Shown here piece by piece: positions 63,683 to 64,000 of a stretch of DNA of 64,000 nt (positions are counted from its first letter, which is position 1; the number at the start of each line of letters is the position of its first letter). The notes under the pieces were generated by a model. That model was given only the letters and a program-made list of their open reading frames with translations. It was not told where the DNA came from and did no database searches. The DNA lies in contig NZ_LMOR01000003.1 in NCBI RefSeq assembly GCF_001424225.1, forward strand, positions 561,006 to 625,005. The letters are read 5' to 3'. The stretch is from Microbacterium sp. Leaf151 (GTDB lineage Bacteria; Actinomycetota; Actinomycetes; Actinomycetales; Microbacteriaceae). Both the position numbers and the translations under genes were made by a program.

Positions 63683-64000
63683 GTGAAGAAGCACAGCATG
63701 CTCAAGGCGGTCGCCGGAGCCGGCGTCCTGGCGCTCGGCATCGGACTCGCGGGTTGCGCGGGCGACCGTACCGGCGGTAACTCAGGTGGCGGCGAGGAAG
63801 AGGCGGGCGGCATCATCGGTGTCGCGATGCCGACGCAGCAGTCGGAGCGCTGGATCGCCGACGGCAACAACGTGAAGGCGCAGCTCGAGGAGCTCGGCTA
63901 CGACGTCGACCTGCAGTACGCCAACGACGACATCCCCACCCAGGTGTCGCAGATCGAGAACATGATCACCACGGGCGCGAAGGCCCTGATCATCGCCTCG
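63683..64000 (+). CDS. ChvE-like sugar ABC transporter binding lipoprotein (partial)
   Basis: The first 106 codons are visible and the frame runs off the right edge without a stop. A lipoprotein signal peptide is clear ([25 protein letters not shown], cysteine C25), then a Gly/Glu linker and the substrate-binding domain start [40 protein letters not shown], which closely resembles the ChvE/multiple-monosaccharide binding proteins. GTG 63683 has GGAGGG 6-8 bases upstream. The preceding LacI regulator and operator suggest sugar-induced expression; ATPase and permease genes probably follow outside the window. Confidence 0.9.
   Translation, partial: MKKHSMLKAVAGAGVLALGIGLAGCAGDRTGGNSGGGEEEAGGIIGVAMPTQQSERWIADGNNVKAQLEELGYDVDLQYANDDIPTQVSQIENMITTGAKALIIAS

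Overview
The window is high-GC (about 70%) DNA from an actinobacterium, most likely a Microbacteriaceae member close to Microbacterium. The reasons are two Lsr2 paralogues, a class Ib NrdHIEF ribonucleotide reductase, many ABC sugar importers with LacI regulators, tightly overlapping operons, and a very frequent GGATGCC/GGCATCC heptamer. That last trait is a memory-based impression, not a search result. No rRNA, tRNA, CRISPR array or insertion sequence was recognised.

Layout. 1-2011: left-truncated sugar ABC importer. 2100-2742: remnant of a dihydrofolate-reductase-like gene and a VOC protein. 2800-6052: adaptor, ATPase and permease of a MacAB-like exporter. 6273-7763: amino-acid permease. 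7931-9481: acetolactate decarboxylase between two lsr2 genes. 9594-11447: amino-acid dehydrogenase and YbaK-like protein. 11666-18172: alpha-glucan/oligosaccharide importer with a debranching enzyme and a divergent LacI regulator. 18359-23802: IclR regulator and hutHUI. 23799-27485: acyltransferase, then ggct-hutG-sixA, where HutG completes histidine degradation. 27554-32842: DUF445, acyl-CoA dehydrogenase, hydrolase, small protein and MFS transporter. 33230-37084: nrdHIEF. 37109-39313: a lower-GC restriction-endonuclease/nSTAND3-like ATPase, a probable acquired defence gene. 39673-41444: nucleoside hydrolase and ribokinase. 41504-50434: mostly membrane and unknown proteins, an rRNA methyltransferase and a 2-oxoacid decarboxylase. 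50508-53030: ClpC-like ATPase. 53383-55517: two luciferase-like oxidoreductases and a DoxX-like protein. 55931-59529: divergent recQ and ATP-dependent DNA ligase. 59615-64000: hydrolase-like protein, NYN/LOTUS protein, Gfo/Idh oxidoreductase, LacI regulator and the start of a ChvE-like sugar-binding lipoprotein.

Regulation is the most informative layer. Eight intergenic sites share the architecture RTGTCGGWR-N8-YRnnnT (mostly ending in G, with YAnnnT), which closely resembles the mycobacterial PafBC (RecA-NDp) DNA-damage promoter TTGTCRGTG-N8-TAnnnT. They precede recQ, the DNA ligase and nrdHIEF, and six of the eight form back-to-back pairs in three divergent intergenic regions. Many genes here have a -10 hexamer only 6-7 bases before ATG/GTG and look leaderless. 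Convergent gene pairs are separated by long hairpins, four of which share GGGGCG-type arms. The nrd leader also carries DnaA-box-like and NrdR-box-like sites.
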